DNA from: JAVJSU01 sp040219275
Lineage (GTDB): Bacteria > Chloroflexota > Anaerolineae > Aggregatilineales > Phototrophicaceae
DNA length: 18,240 nt
Reading direction: 5' to 3'
Assembly: GCA_040219275.1 (NCBI GenBank)
Contig: JAVJSU010000077.1
Location: 1 to 18,240 of the forward strand
A program made the position numbers and the translations under genes. Positions 5,536 through 11,925 of this stretch are shown here, one piece after another. The notes beneath the pieces are model-generated. The model saw only the letters and a program-made list of their open reading frames with translations. It had not been told where the DNA came from and ran no database searches. Position 1 is the first letter of the stretch, and every line of letters begins with the position of its first letter.

Positions 5536-8133
5536 ATGAACTGGCGTTTTTTACCGATCCTCCTTGTTTGCTTCGTCTTCATCTCTCCAGTTGATGCACA
5601 AACAGCTGACCCCATACCACCGGAAACGATCTTCGGTGAGGCAATCGACATCCGCTACAATCAGCTACCCACCGAACAATTGCCGTACGCATGGAATAAC
5701 GACTTGCGCGTGTTCGTCATTGAAGGCGAAGTGATGCGCTATCCGTCAACTTTTGAGCGTATTAACCGCATTGAACCACTTGACGAAAGCACCTATTTCA
5801 TCAGTACCTCTTCGCGTACACAGACAGGCGATATGTACTTCGATTGGTTATTTGATACCGAAACGAATACCATCAGTCTTTTTGAAGATCAGTGCGGCTT
5901 TGCAAGGGGATTTTACTCACCCAAAAAAGAACACACATGGACACTAGTCACACTGGAAGAAGGCACGAGCATTTTGTGCCAGCGCATCACAGGTGAAACC
6001 AGCCCACCGTTGACACCGGATTTATATTGGATGTTTTATTCAAGTGCGGGCGATATGCCTTTTGTCCATACATCACCTGACGGAAATTATGTGGTGTTCG
6101 CCGGACGACAAGAAGAATCCGTCTTTGGAAACGCCGGAATCGGGGAATTCTACAGCTATCAGGTCTCCACAGGTGAAATACTGCACCTCGGCACGACCAC
6201 CCTGGACGTAGACTTTTATTTTGAGCGATGGTTGGATATGCAACTGATCTTCAAGACAGGCTCGTCAAACAATATTGGCTCCATGTCTGTCTTGATTGTT
6301 GATGCGACACGGGCAGATAGTCTGGAATTCGTCATCTCAAGTGCATCTATCGCTGGTGTTGACTATCTGGAAAACCCACCTCGTTATATAAGGGGATTTG
6401 AACAGGAGAATACGCAAATCCCGTGTGGCAGAACGACCTACGACATTCAGACGCGCACGATCACCACGCTTGATTTAGACGGCTTGTGTCGCCCTGAATA
6501 CGGTGATGTGGAAGCGGTGGCGTATTATCGGGATGTGCCGTCCGCGCCGAGCTATGAATGTTGCGGATTTGTTCCAGCACAGGTGGCGGAAGTCCCGTTG
6601 ATTCGCTACGACACACGCACCGGTGAGCGCACAGAATTGTATCGCGGCGAAATTGAGCAAATTCTGTGGGTTTCTGAGGATGAACGTTACGCCATTCTCT
6701 TAGTCGATGGAAACGGACAAATCGACATCTTCCCTTATTTAGGTGATTATGACAATGAATTTGTGCCTGATGACTTTTACCCCGTCATCGGCTTATATGA
6801 CCTTGCAGAGGGTCGCCCGTTAATAGGTGCATTAGCCGAACAATATTTCAGCGCTTATCAGTTTCATTTCAGGGATTGGGCTGTGCAACCCGGCATCTAT
6901 TCGCGTTCTCAACGTGAATTTATTCTCATCACCTGCGCTTTAGAAACACATTGCCGCCGCAGGAACAATCAGGCATTTATAGTCACCCTTGATGATGGCA
7001 CAGTTCAAGAGACGCTAATCGCCGATAACGTCATTATGCCCACACCCGATCATTCCGGCGTGTTCATCTGGTCAAATCCTCTACCAGATTTCAACCGCGG
7101 GACGCAAACTGGAATCAGCATCTACGACATCGCAAGTGGCGAAACCTATCCAATCATCACCGACTCCGCCGCCGAAGAAGCAACAATTGAGATGAGTACA
7201 GTTGACGATCAGACTGTCTCCATTACACTAAGTTCGTATCAAACCTATCGCCTCAAATTCGATGGTTCAGCCCGTCCCTATGTTGAAATTGATCTTCCGC
7301 CAGAACCCTTGCTCGGTGAATTTATCTGTCTGTTGCAAACCACCACCGGAGTCAATTTGCGGGTTGCGGCAGGTGGCGATCAGGAACGCTTCGGCACGGC
7401 GGAACGTGGTGAAACCTTATGGGGCATCGCGCAACAGATCAGCGACAATGACGGCATGATGTGGTTCGCGCTAGAATCCGGCGGTTGGGTGCGCTCGGAT
7501 TTTGTGTGGGCATCTTCAGCCTGTGCAAACCTTCCCGAAAACAGCGAGACTAACGAAAGTAACATCACAGAACTATCGGCAGAACTGCCACCTGTTGTCA
7601 CGATTGATATAGAAGAAATCACCTGCGCCATTACCGTGCTCACAGGGGTCAATTTACGCAGTGGACCCGCTACAACATATGAGGCAATCGGCAGTGCGGC
7701 GGTGGATCAGCTATTGATGTCAAACGGGCAATTTTTTAACACAGAAGATTTCTTTACATGGTGGCGCTTAACCACTGGCGAATGGGTACGCGCCGATTTT
7801 GTCGCAGAAGCCGTTGAATGTGACTCCCTGCCAACAATCTCGTTAGAGGGTCTCGCAGATGAATTATTTGTGCCGGACGATCAACCTTTTTGCACCCTGA
7901 CTGTCATAGCAGGGGCAAATTTACGCAGTGGCGCTGGAACAACATTTGAACGAGTGGGTAGCGCAGGCGTGGATGAAACATTGGTCGCCACCGGACAAGC
8001 ATATAACGCCGAAGAATTTTTTACGTGGTGGCAATTGAACACCAGCGATTGGATCCGCGAGGATTTTGTGAGTGAAGATACGCGCTGTGAGAGCTTGCCT
8101 GAAATCACAGCAGAAAACAGCACCACAGATTAA
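5536..8133 (+). CDS. Exported protein: propeller-like blades plus three C-terminal SH3b domains
   Basis: An 865-residue exported protein. ATG 5536 is preferred: AGGA lies 8 nt upstream and it opens directly into a signal peptide (MNWRFLPILLVCFVFISPVDA, cleavage likely after VDA, residue 21). ATG 5500 overlaps a TATAAT box. There is no lipobox and no second membrane segment, so the protein is probably released or wall-associated. From about 100 to 560, blade-like segments of the form YDxxTGE recur (FDTETNT near 105, YQVSTGEI near 206, YDIQTRTI near 302, YDTRTGER near 358, YDLAEGRP near 421, YDIASGET near 530), as in TolB/WD40-like beta-propellers. Three SH3b repeats follow, starting near 595, 695 and 784. 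Each has a GVNLR or GANLR strand, and repeats 2 and 3 also share FFTWW and W[VI]R[AE]DFV. SH3b domains usually bind cell-wall or surface ligands; here the ligand is unknown. The gene is flanked by two terminators and stands alone. Confidence 0.88.
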   Translation: MNWRFLPILLVCFVFISPVDAQTADPIPPETIFGEAIDIRYNQLPTEQLPYAWNNDLRVFVIEGEVMRYPSTFERINRIEPLDESTYFISTSSRTQTGDMYFDWLFDTETNTISLFEDQCGFARGFYSPKKEHTWTLVTLEEGTSILCQRITGETSPPLTPDLYWMFYSSAGDMPFVHTSPDGNYVVFAGRQEESVFGNAGIGEFYSYQVSTGEILHLGTTTLDVDFYFERWLDMQLIFKTGSSNNIGSMSVLIVDATRADSLEFVISSASIAGVDYLENPPRYIRGFEQENTQIPCGRTTYDIQTRTITTLDLDGLCRPEYGDVEAVAYYRDVPSAPSYECCGFVPAQVAEVPLIRYDTRTGERTELYRGEIEQILWVSEDERYAILLVDGNGQIDIFPYLGDYDNEFVPDDFYPVIGLYDLAEGRPLIGALAEQYFSAYQFHFRDWAVQPGIYSRSQREFILITCALETHCRRRNNQAFIVTLDDGTVQETLIADNVIMPTPDHSGVFIWSNPLPDFNRGTQTGISIYDIASGETYPIITDSAAEEATIEMSTVDDQTVSITLSSYQTYRLKFDGSARPYVEIDLPPEPLLGEFICLLQTTTGVNLRVAAGGDQERFGTAERGETLWGIAQQISDNDGMMWFALESGGWVRSDFVWASSACANLPENSETNESNITELSAELPPVVTIDIEEITCAITVLTGVNLRSGPATTYEAIGSAAVDQLLMSNGQFFNTEDFFTWWRLTTGEWVRADFVAEAVECDSLPTISLEGLADELFVPDDQPFCTLTVIAGANLRSGAGTTFERVGSAGVDETLVATGQAYNAEEFFTWWQLNTSDWIREDFVSEDTRCESLPEITAENSTTD
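7618..8106 (+). repeat. Tandem SH3b-encoding repeats 2 and 3
   Basis: Two coding repeats of about 220 bp (7618-7839 and 7885-8106) with clear protein and DNA similarity, for example the shared TTTACGCAGTGG and similar TTCTTTACATGGTGG / TTTTTTACGTGGTGG stretches. A more diverged first copy lies at about 7318-7536. Repeats 2 and 3 look like the product of the more recent duplication. Confidence 0.75.
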
Positions 8134-8142
8134 CGAGGTAAC

Positions 8143-8180
8143 AAAAAAGGGCGTGAGATCGTTTGGTCTCACGCCCTTTT
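8143..8180. terminator. Bidirectional terminator, right copy of an inverted pair
   Basis: A6, then GGGCGTGAGA (8149-8158), loop TCGTTTGG, then TCTCACGCCC (8167-8176) and T4. The 10-bp stem is perfect. It lies between two converging genes (ends at 8133 and 8199) and has a tract on each side, so it can end both. Its loop is the exact reverse complement of the loop in the terminator at 5432-5471. Confidence 0.92.
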
Positions 8181-8198
8181 GAGTCTGACGATACGATT

Positions 8199-8885
8199 TT
8201 AGCTCAAAATATACTCGCCGCCCGGATCAAGCACGATGGGTTTGGCATCCGTTTCGCTATTCACACGGTTCGCCCAATCGCTGGCATTCTGGGTAATCGC
8301 CGGAAAGGTATTGTAGTGCATCGGCACCACGTACTTCGGCTCGATAAACCCGATGGCACGGAGGGAATCATCAACGCCCATCGTGAAGACATCCCCGATG
8401 GGCAAAAATGCCACATCAATGCCTTCATCACCGATCAATTGCATATCCAGAAAGAGGCTGGTATCCCCTGCAAAGTAAATCTTGTAGCCCTTCGCCGTGA
8501 TGATAAAGCCGTTCGGTTGACCGCCATAACTGCCATCAGGGAACGATGAACTGTGATGGGCGATTGTCCATTTGACGGACATAAAATCATTGTGGAACGA
8601 TCCGCCCGGATTGCCCTGAAAGACATTTTTCACGCCTTTATTCATGAACCAATTTCCGCATTCATAATTGGTGACGACGGTTGCGCCGGTGCGATTGGCA
8701 ATGTCCACGACATCGGCGGAATGGTCGCCGTGGGCATGAGACAGCAAAACAATTTCGGCATCAAGTTCATCTGCACCCACCGGCGCAAGCGGATTCCCTG
8801 TCAAAAATGGATCAATGAGCACCGCATGTCCGTCAATTTCAAAGGCAAATGCGGAATGCCCTAGCCATGTGAATTTCACAGTCAT
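8199..8885 (-). CDS. UPF0173-family metal-dependent hydrolase (metallo-beta-lactamase fold)
   Basis: A 228-residue cytoplasmic protein of the UPF0173 (YtkL-like) family, full length. ATG 8885 is chosen because GAGGAGA (minus strand, 8901-8895) lies 9 nt upstream; a longer frame from TTG 8903 would contain the Shine-Dalgarno itself. KFTWLGHSAF near the start, the metal motif LLSHAHGDHS (H50, H52, D54, H55), AHHSSS (H110/H111), YFAGDT (D141) and PMHYNTFP (H190) are all present, so a two-metal active site should form. The natural substrate of UPF0173 proteins is not well defined; a phosphoester, thioester or lactone hydrolase is possible. It lies 64 bp downstream of the histidine kinase on the same strand, so co-transcription is possible. 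A bidirectional terminator follows its stop. Confidence 0.93.
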   Translation of the reverse strand: MTVKFTWLGHSAFAFEIDGHAVLIDPFLTGNPLAPVGADELDAEIVLLSHAHGDHSADVVDIANRTGATVVTNYECGNWFMNKGVKNVFQGNPGGSFHNDFMSVKWTIAHHSSSFPDGSYGGQPNGFIITAKGYKIYFAGDTSLFLDMQLIGDEGIDVAFLPIGDVFTMGVDDSLRAIGFIEPKYVVPMHYNTFPAITQNASDWANRVNSETDAKPIVLDPGGEYILS

Positions 8886-8949
8886 TTCGTTGTATCTCCT
8901 CAATAAAATGGTGTTTTTCGTTAAAAGTCGTTACTGGTCGATTGTTTGT

Positions 8950-10254
8950 TTATGTGATGGGCAAGGCGATGATAATGGTCGTACCCTCACCGACTCCCGG
9001 ACTTGTCGCCCAGATACGTCCATCGTGGGCATTAATCAACGCCCGGCTGATGCTTAAGCCAATGCCCAGCCCGCCATGATGACGGGTCATATGATCTTCA
9101 ATCTGGAAAAATTCATCAAAAATCTGGTCAAGATATTCAGGCGCAATGCCGATTCCCGTATCCGTCACGCTGATCCACACTTCCTGATCGTTCTGCTGAT
9201 GCGCTTTTACAGTGATTGAACCGCCTTCAGGTGTGAAGCGTAAGGCATTGTTCAAAACATTCGTCAGCGCCATTGCTATGCGGCTACGATCCACAACCAG
9301 TTCGACATCATCAAGCGTTTCCAGATTCAATTGATGATCCTGTGCGCCGGTGATAGAAATGACATCATGTTTGAGATCATCCAACAGGGCACTTACGAGG
9401 GTGGGTTCACGCTTAAGCTCGGATTGACTTTGCTTGAGATAACGCAAATTAACCATATCCTCGATGATGCGGCGCAATTGCAATGCACTTTGCATCACCT
9501 TACCCGCATGGGCGCTGACTTCTTCGCTTTCTTCTTCCTGCAAGAAACTGGCATATCCCAGAATGACACTTAGCGGGGTACGCAGTTCATGGCTGGCGAT
9601 GGCGATGAAATCACTTTTGAGTTTGTCGACTTCGCTCAATTCATGATTGGCATTGCGTAACGCGACCACCAACTGTGCAACTTCGATGGCGACGGCGGCT
9701 TCTTCTGCGAGCAGAGTCAGGTTATTCACATCCTCTTCTGTCCACGGTAGGTCACGCTTATTGACCACTTCCAGCACACCGATCTCTTTTTGCTTGGTCA
9801 GCATGGGCACACCGAGCAGAGAGCGCGTCACAAATTTGAGGTCTTCGTTGATTTTGGTATAGATGCGAGGATCATTCACGGCATCGTCAATGGCTATTGA
9901 TGTACGTTCCGTCAAGATTGTTCCGGCAACACTGTTGCTCAGTGGCACGGGTTTGCCAATGAGTGCCTGTGCATCAGGGTTATCGCTGGTGGTCGCCGCG
10001 AAATACAATTCATGCGTGTTGTGATCCCACAGCAATACCGAAGCCGATTCGCAGTTCGATATTTCAGCCGCCGCATCCATTAAATACGTTAGCAATAAAT
10101 CAACCCGCGCATCCTGATTGAGCATGGCAGTGTTGAGCACCGCCGTGACTTCGAGAAGCTGGGTTAAAGTGGCTACCTTTTTTTCGAGTTGTTCAACATA
10201 AGCCGCCGATTGCATTTCCATAAATTTTTTACCATTTTTAGGAACAATATCCAT
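8950..10254 (-). CDS. Soluble GAF-domain sensor histidine kinase
   Basis: A 434-residue cytoplasmic sensor kinase with no transmembrane segment. Residues 19-37 form a short coiled-coil. Residues about 47-195 are a GAF domain (SVLLWDHNTHELYF; SVAGTILTERTSIAIDDA; LLGVPMLTKQKEIGVLEVVNK). A signalling helix leads into HisKA with the H-box FIAIASHELRTPL (217-228, phospho-acceptor H222). The ATPase domain has an N-box (NVLNNALRF, 332-340), G1 (DTGIGI, 365-370), F-box (FDEFFQ, 379-384) and G2 (GGLGIGL, 394-400). All catalytic boxes are intact. The protein should autophosphorylate in response to a small ligand, redox or light signal bound by GAF, or to a partner, and pass the phosphate to a response regulator that is not in this window. 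Upstream lies the AT-rich TTTGAACA array. The Shine-Dalgarno is weak; Met12 is an alternative start. Confidence 0.93.
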   Translation of the reverse strand: MDIVPKNGKKFMEMQSAAYVEQLEKKVATLTQLLEVTAVLNTAMLNQDARVDLLLTYLMDAAAEISNCESASVLLWDHNTHELYFAATTSDNPDAQALIGKPVPLSNSVAGTILTERTSIAIDDAVNDPRIYTKINEDLKFVTRSLLGVPMLTKQKEIGVLEVVNKRDLPWTEEDVNNLTLLAEEAAVAIEVAQLVVALRNANHELSEVDKLKSDFIAIASHELRTPLSVILGYASFLQEEESEEVSAHAGKVMQSALQLRRIIEDMVNLRYLKQSQSELKREPTLVSALLDDLKHDVISITGAQDHQLNLETLDDVELVVDRSRIAMALTNVLNNALRFTPEGGSITVKAHQQNDQEVWISVTDTGIGIAPEYLDQIFDEFFQIEDHMTRHHGGLGIGLSISRALINAHDGRIWATSPGVGEGTTIIIALPIT

Positions 10255-10356
10255 AAGTGTAACACCATTTGGGATAAGTCTAGGTTGAGGGTTTGTTTGA
10301 AATAAGTTTTTTCCTTGTATCTTTATTTATATAAAAGTAGTAGTGGTAGTAGGGGA

Positions 10357-10593
10357 TGTTCAAATGTAGAAAACTTTTGAACACAGGTTGTAATCTGCGA
10401 TATATATCCAAGCACCCCCCGCCCATAACCCAATAGTGCCTGAATATAACCCAAGACAAATGTTCGCATTGGGATACATGGGATAAAAGTTTTGAACAAT
10501 TTCTGTGCAAAAGTTTTGAACAATGTTGACGGCTGTTCAAAGTTATGAACAGTTTAGACAGGTTTTGAACAGGTTGTCTAAAAGTTTGAACAG
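10357..10593. repeat. Iteron-like TTTGAACA array
   Basis: Direct copies of TTTGAACA occur at 10376, 10491, 10515, 10564 and 10586, with a variant TATGAACA at 10544. Inverted copies (TGTTCAAA) occur at 10357 and 10534. Two copies share an exact 16-mer, AAAAGTTTTGAACAAT, at 10485-10500 and 10509-10524. From 10491 onward the direct starts are 24, 29, 20 and 22 bp apart, roughly two helical turns each. Two copies form a 20-bp palindrome, CTGTTCA-N6-TGAACAG (10533-10552). TTTAGACA and TGTCTAAA (10553-10560 and 10575-10582) flank another copy as perfect inverted arms. Confidence 0.85.
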
Positions 10594-10688
10594 GGTTTGT
10601 CTAAAACTTTATACATAATTTCCAAGCAACATGATTATTAGTGGGGATAAATTTGGGTTATAAGCTCGTAACCTATAATACTTATCCC
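10425..10688. repeat. TAACCCAA / TTATCCCA word family with inverted repeats
   Basis: ATAACCCAA occurs at 10425-10433 and 10446-10454, exactly 21 bp apart. TGGGATA occurs at 10470-10476 and 10479-10485. The reverse form TTGGGTTATA lies at 10653-10662. GGGATAA (10644-10650) and TTATCCC (10682-10688) form inverted arms around a smaller GGTTA/TAACC inverted repeat. These interleave with the TTTGAACA array and may be a second protein-binding word. Confidence 0.55.
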
Positions 10689-10763
10689 AAGCGATTTGGG
10701 AAATAATTGCGATTAAAGTGGACTATTTTGCTGATTTTTGTTAATTCAGACGCTCGTGAAATA

Positions 10764-10795
10764 GAGCTTTTAGCCGTTAGCTTTTGGCTTTTAGT
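10764..10795. repeat. Short degenerate AGCTTTT repeat
   Basis: AGCTTTTAGC, TTAGCTTTTGGC and GGCTTTTAG follow one another, giving a tandem of a roughly 7-10 bp word with an AGCC/GGCT hairpin possibility. A GTGT-A5-ACAC inverted repeat follows at about 10794. It may mark the 3' end of the methyltransferase transcript, but it does not make a good terminator. Confidence 0.35.
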
Positions 10796-10875
10796 GTAAA
10801 AAACACCGCTTTTTGCTCAGAGCTTTAACAACCAAGTTCTTACTTACGAAATAATTGTCATTCTTGATCGCTTAC

Positions 10876-11721
10876 TTATCCAGAATTGATGTCATTTAAT
10901 CGTCCTTGCAGGTAAAGCATGGGGATGGAGAGCCGAATTTCACCGTCTACTGTTGCCACTTCATTCAGGCGATTTTCCACCGCCTCCATAATAGAGTCTT
11001 GTTCGTCTTCATCAATAATGCCCAACCATGCTGGCATAAATGCAAACCGAATCAGCGGATAACTGAACAGCGCGGAGCCATCCAGAAAGCGCAAAATGAA
11101 TTGATCTTCGACGGCTTTCTCCCCGATAAATCCGGCAGAGGAGAGCAAGTTCGCGTGTGACTTTACAGTGCCACGATGCGCTTCATGAGCGGTTAAGCGT
11201 TGCAGATAGGTTTGATTTTTGTGATCTTTTAGGACGGCGCGGAACACAGTATAGAACGCTTGCATGTGTCCGGTCAGGTTGGTGGTGATGGCGATACGTC
11301 CGTCCGGCTTAAGCACCCGCGCACATTCCGCCAGCGCAGATTGTGGGTTATCGAAGTTGTTCACGCCTAGATTAGACACCACCCAATCGAAGTGGTCATC
11401 CGGGAAGGGATAATGATCGCCGTCGAGATGTACCAGCGAAACATTCTCGATCCCAAAATGCGCCCGCCGTTTCTCGGCATGATTCAGACCTTCTTTCCAG
11501 ATGTCGAGTCCGGTGATGTGGCTACTCGGACCGAACATCGATGCAAGCTGAAACAGTGGAAACCCTGTGCCACAGGCAAGGTCGAGTATCTGCATATTGG
11601 GCGCGAGGGGCAGATGGCTCATCATCATCATGCCAAATCGTGCCGACCAGAAAGGCGTGTCCTCAAGCAACGCCGCCATGTGGGGATCGTCAAAATCAAA
11701 CGGAAAGTCATAATTTTTCAT
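10876..11721 (-). CDS. Class I SAM-dependent methyltransferase (Methyltransf_11 type)
   Basis: A 281-residue cytoplasmic protein with a Rossmann-type SAM fold. Motif I, ILDLACGTGFPLF (44-56), binds the SAM methionine part. GLDIW (about 70-74) supplies the acidic residue for the ribose. DGDHYPFPDDHFDWVVSN (about 99-116) covers motifs II/III in the UbiE/Coq5-like pattern, and ARVLKPDGRIAITTN (about 133-147) is motif IV-like. The C-terminal 100 residues are variable and presumably bind the substrate, which I cannot name. ATG 11721 has GGAGA 9 nt upstream. It has no same-strand partner: the next minus-strand gene is 621 bp away across a repeat region, and the plus-strand ABC operon diverges from it across a 204-bp gap. 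Confidence 0.9.
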   Translation of the reverse strand: MKNYDFPFDFDDPHMAALLEDTPFWSARFGMMMMSHLPLAPNMQILDLACGTGFPLFQLASMFGPSSHITGLDIWKEGLNHAEKRRAHFGIENVSLVHLDGDHYPFPDDHFDWVVSNLGVNNFDNPQSALAECARVLKPDGRIAITTNLTGHMQAFYTVFRAVLKDHKNQTYLQRLTAHEAHRGTVKSHANLLSSAGFIGEKAVEDQFILRFLDGSALFSYPLIRFAFMPAWLGIIDEDEQDSIMEAVENRLNEVATVDGEIRLSIPMLYLQGRLNDINSG

Positions 11722-11843
11722 GAGCGACTGTCTCCATATATAAGGGTGTGGATATATTCGTGACCGATTGACGCTGACCGTATTATGACATCTGAGCGCG
11801 ATTTTGCATCATGTGTTGAAATACACCCCGCTCAAAAGCCGAC

Positions 11844-11875
11844 TTGCTTTAAATTTGCTTAACATCAGTTATACT
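11844..11875 (+). promoter_or_regulatory. Possible promoter of the ABC importer operon
   Basis: TATACT (11870-11875) lies 50 bp before the ATPase start, with TTGCTT at 11844-11849 as a weak -35 at a long 20-bp spacing. The surrounding sequence is AT-rich. It is the only plausible promoter in the 204-bp gap that separates the operon from the divergent methyltransferase. Confidence 0.35.
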
Positions 11876-11925
11876 CATGGCGCGAAACACTCCAACAAAA
11901 TATCGTTTATAGTTAGGGGCAAGAT

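Larger units (their letters stand above)
10255..10875. other. 621-bp AT-rich non-coding region dense in repeats
   Basis: No convincing gene is seen here. The region is visibly more AT-rich than its flanks, apart from a C-rich tract near 10412-10424. It holds eight TTTGAACA-type words (10357-10593), several inverted repeats, a second word family TAACCCAA / TTATCCCA in both orientations (10425-10688), and a short AGCTTTT-type repeat (10764-10795). It lies upstream of the histidine kinase and downstream of the methyltransferase, both on the minus strand. It could be a multi-site operator, an iteron-like replication or partition site, or a mobile remnant; the sequence alone does not decide. Confidence 0.7.

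Noticed and set aside
8886..8903. TTG start extending the UPF0173 hydrolase by six residues
   Set aside because: The extension consists of the Shine-Dalgarno sequence itself, and family members begin at the MTVKFTWLGH position.
10412..10424. C-rich tract (CACCCCCCGCCC) as a G-quadruplex
   Set aside because: There is only one long run and no four properly spaced G-tracts on the opposite strand.
10280..10540. Minus-strand frame of 86 codons in the repeat region
   Set aside because: It has no Shine-Dalgarno or recognisable domain, and its N terminus (CSKLL repeated) is simply the translation of the TTTTGAACA repeats.
10485..10593. Repeats at 20-29 bp intervals as a CRISPR array
   Set aside because: The repeat core is too short, spacers are only about 8-15 bp, spacing is irregular, copies also occur inverted, and there are no cas genes.
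10793..10806. GTGT-A5-ACAC inverted repeat as a terminator of the methyltransferase gene
   Set aside because: The stem is only 4 bp, no U-tract follows on the minus strand in the right place, and it is 70 bp past the stop.
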